Assembly: GCA_900551015.1 (NCBI GenBank)
Contig: URUI01000084.1
Span: 1-6,729, forward strand
Direction: 5' to 3'
DNA length: 6,729 bases
Source of the DNA: an uncultured Collinsella sp.
Lineage (GTDB): Bacteria > Actinomycetota > Coriobacteriia > Coriobacteriales > Coriobacteriaceae
In this document: in pieces, positions 6,684-6,729 of the stretch
Numbering within the stretch: position 1 is the first letter of the stretch
How the letters are laid out: each line of letters starts with the position of its first letter
Program-made: the position numbers and the translations under genes
Notes under the pieces: generated by a model
Told to the model about the DNA's origin: nothing
The model's database searches: none
Seen by the model: the letters and a program-made list of their open reading frames with translations, nothing else

Positions 6684-6729
6684 TAAAGGCTTTGGATTCT
6701 AAGATCGATCAGAAGGTTGAGGACGTAAA
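6684..6729. other. Unassigned sequence beyond the sdaA break
   Basis: These 46 bases do not continue sdaA and are visibly less GC-rich than it. On the + strand one frame is open from before base 6683 to the window end and reads KALDSKIDQKVEDVK, a charged, helix-like stretch. A TTG at 6692 is the only possible start and has its AAAGG too close. Too little is visible to assign a gene or a mobile-element end. Confidence 0.3.

Noticed and set aside
1..6729. CRISPR array, tRNA, rRNA, toxin-antitoxin pair or phage genes
   Set aside because: No regularly spaced repeats, cloverleaf-like segments, ribosomal RNA motifs or small paired genes were seen on either strand.

Overview
The window is high-GC bacterial DNA, most consistent with a gut Actinobacterium of the class Coriobacteriia, probably Collinsella or a close relative. 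This placement is inference from base composition, gene style (MacAB-like exporter without an outer-membrane partner, YkuD transpeptidase with peptidoglycan-binding repeats) and protein flavour. No marker gene here proves it.

Layout, left to right. The left edge (1-685, + strand) is the 3' part of a precorrin-6A reductase gene (cobK/cbiJ) of cobalamin synthesis. A 211-base gap (686-896) follows. It holds what looks like a decayed fragment of an IS21-type transposase (about 711-806) with an in-frame stop, then a 77-nt imperfect palindrome centred on base 850. From 897 to 4317, on the - strand, lies a tight three-gene operon: a MacA/HlyD-like membrane-anchored adaptor, a MacB/LolD-type ATPase and a MacB/FtsX-type permease. 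The three reading frames overlap by 1 and 4 bases. Upstream of it on the same strand is a membrane-anchored L,D-transpeptidase (4450-6156), separated from the adaptor gene by a 132-base gap packed with inverted repeats. A TATAAT-type promoter and a terminator hairpin lie upstream of the transpeptidase. At the right edge (- strand) is the 3' end of an L-serine dehydratase gene (sdaA). Its homology stops abruptly about 46 bases before the window end and an in-frame stop follows, so it looks truncated.

How the genes fit together: the adaptor, ATPase and permease form one tripartite-style exporter lacking any visible TolC partner. The transpeptidase makes 3-3 cross-links in, or attaches proteins to, the peptidoglycan on the same side of the membrane where the exporter's adaptor and permease domains project. 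A shared envelope role is plausible but not shown. The flanks (cobK, sdaA fragment) are unrelated metabolic genes, and both inter-block junctions carry signs of rearrangement. No CRISPR array, tRNA, rRNA or intact mobile element was seen, and I did not find a clearly new biological system.
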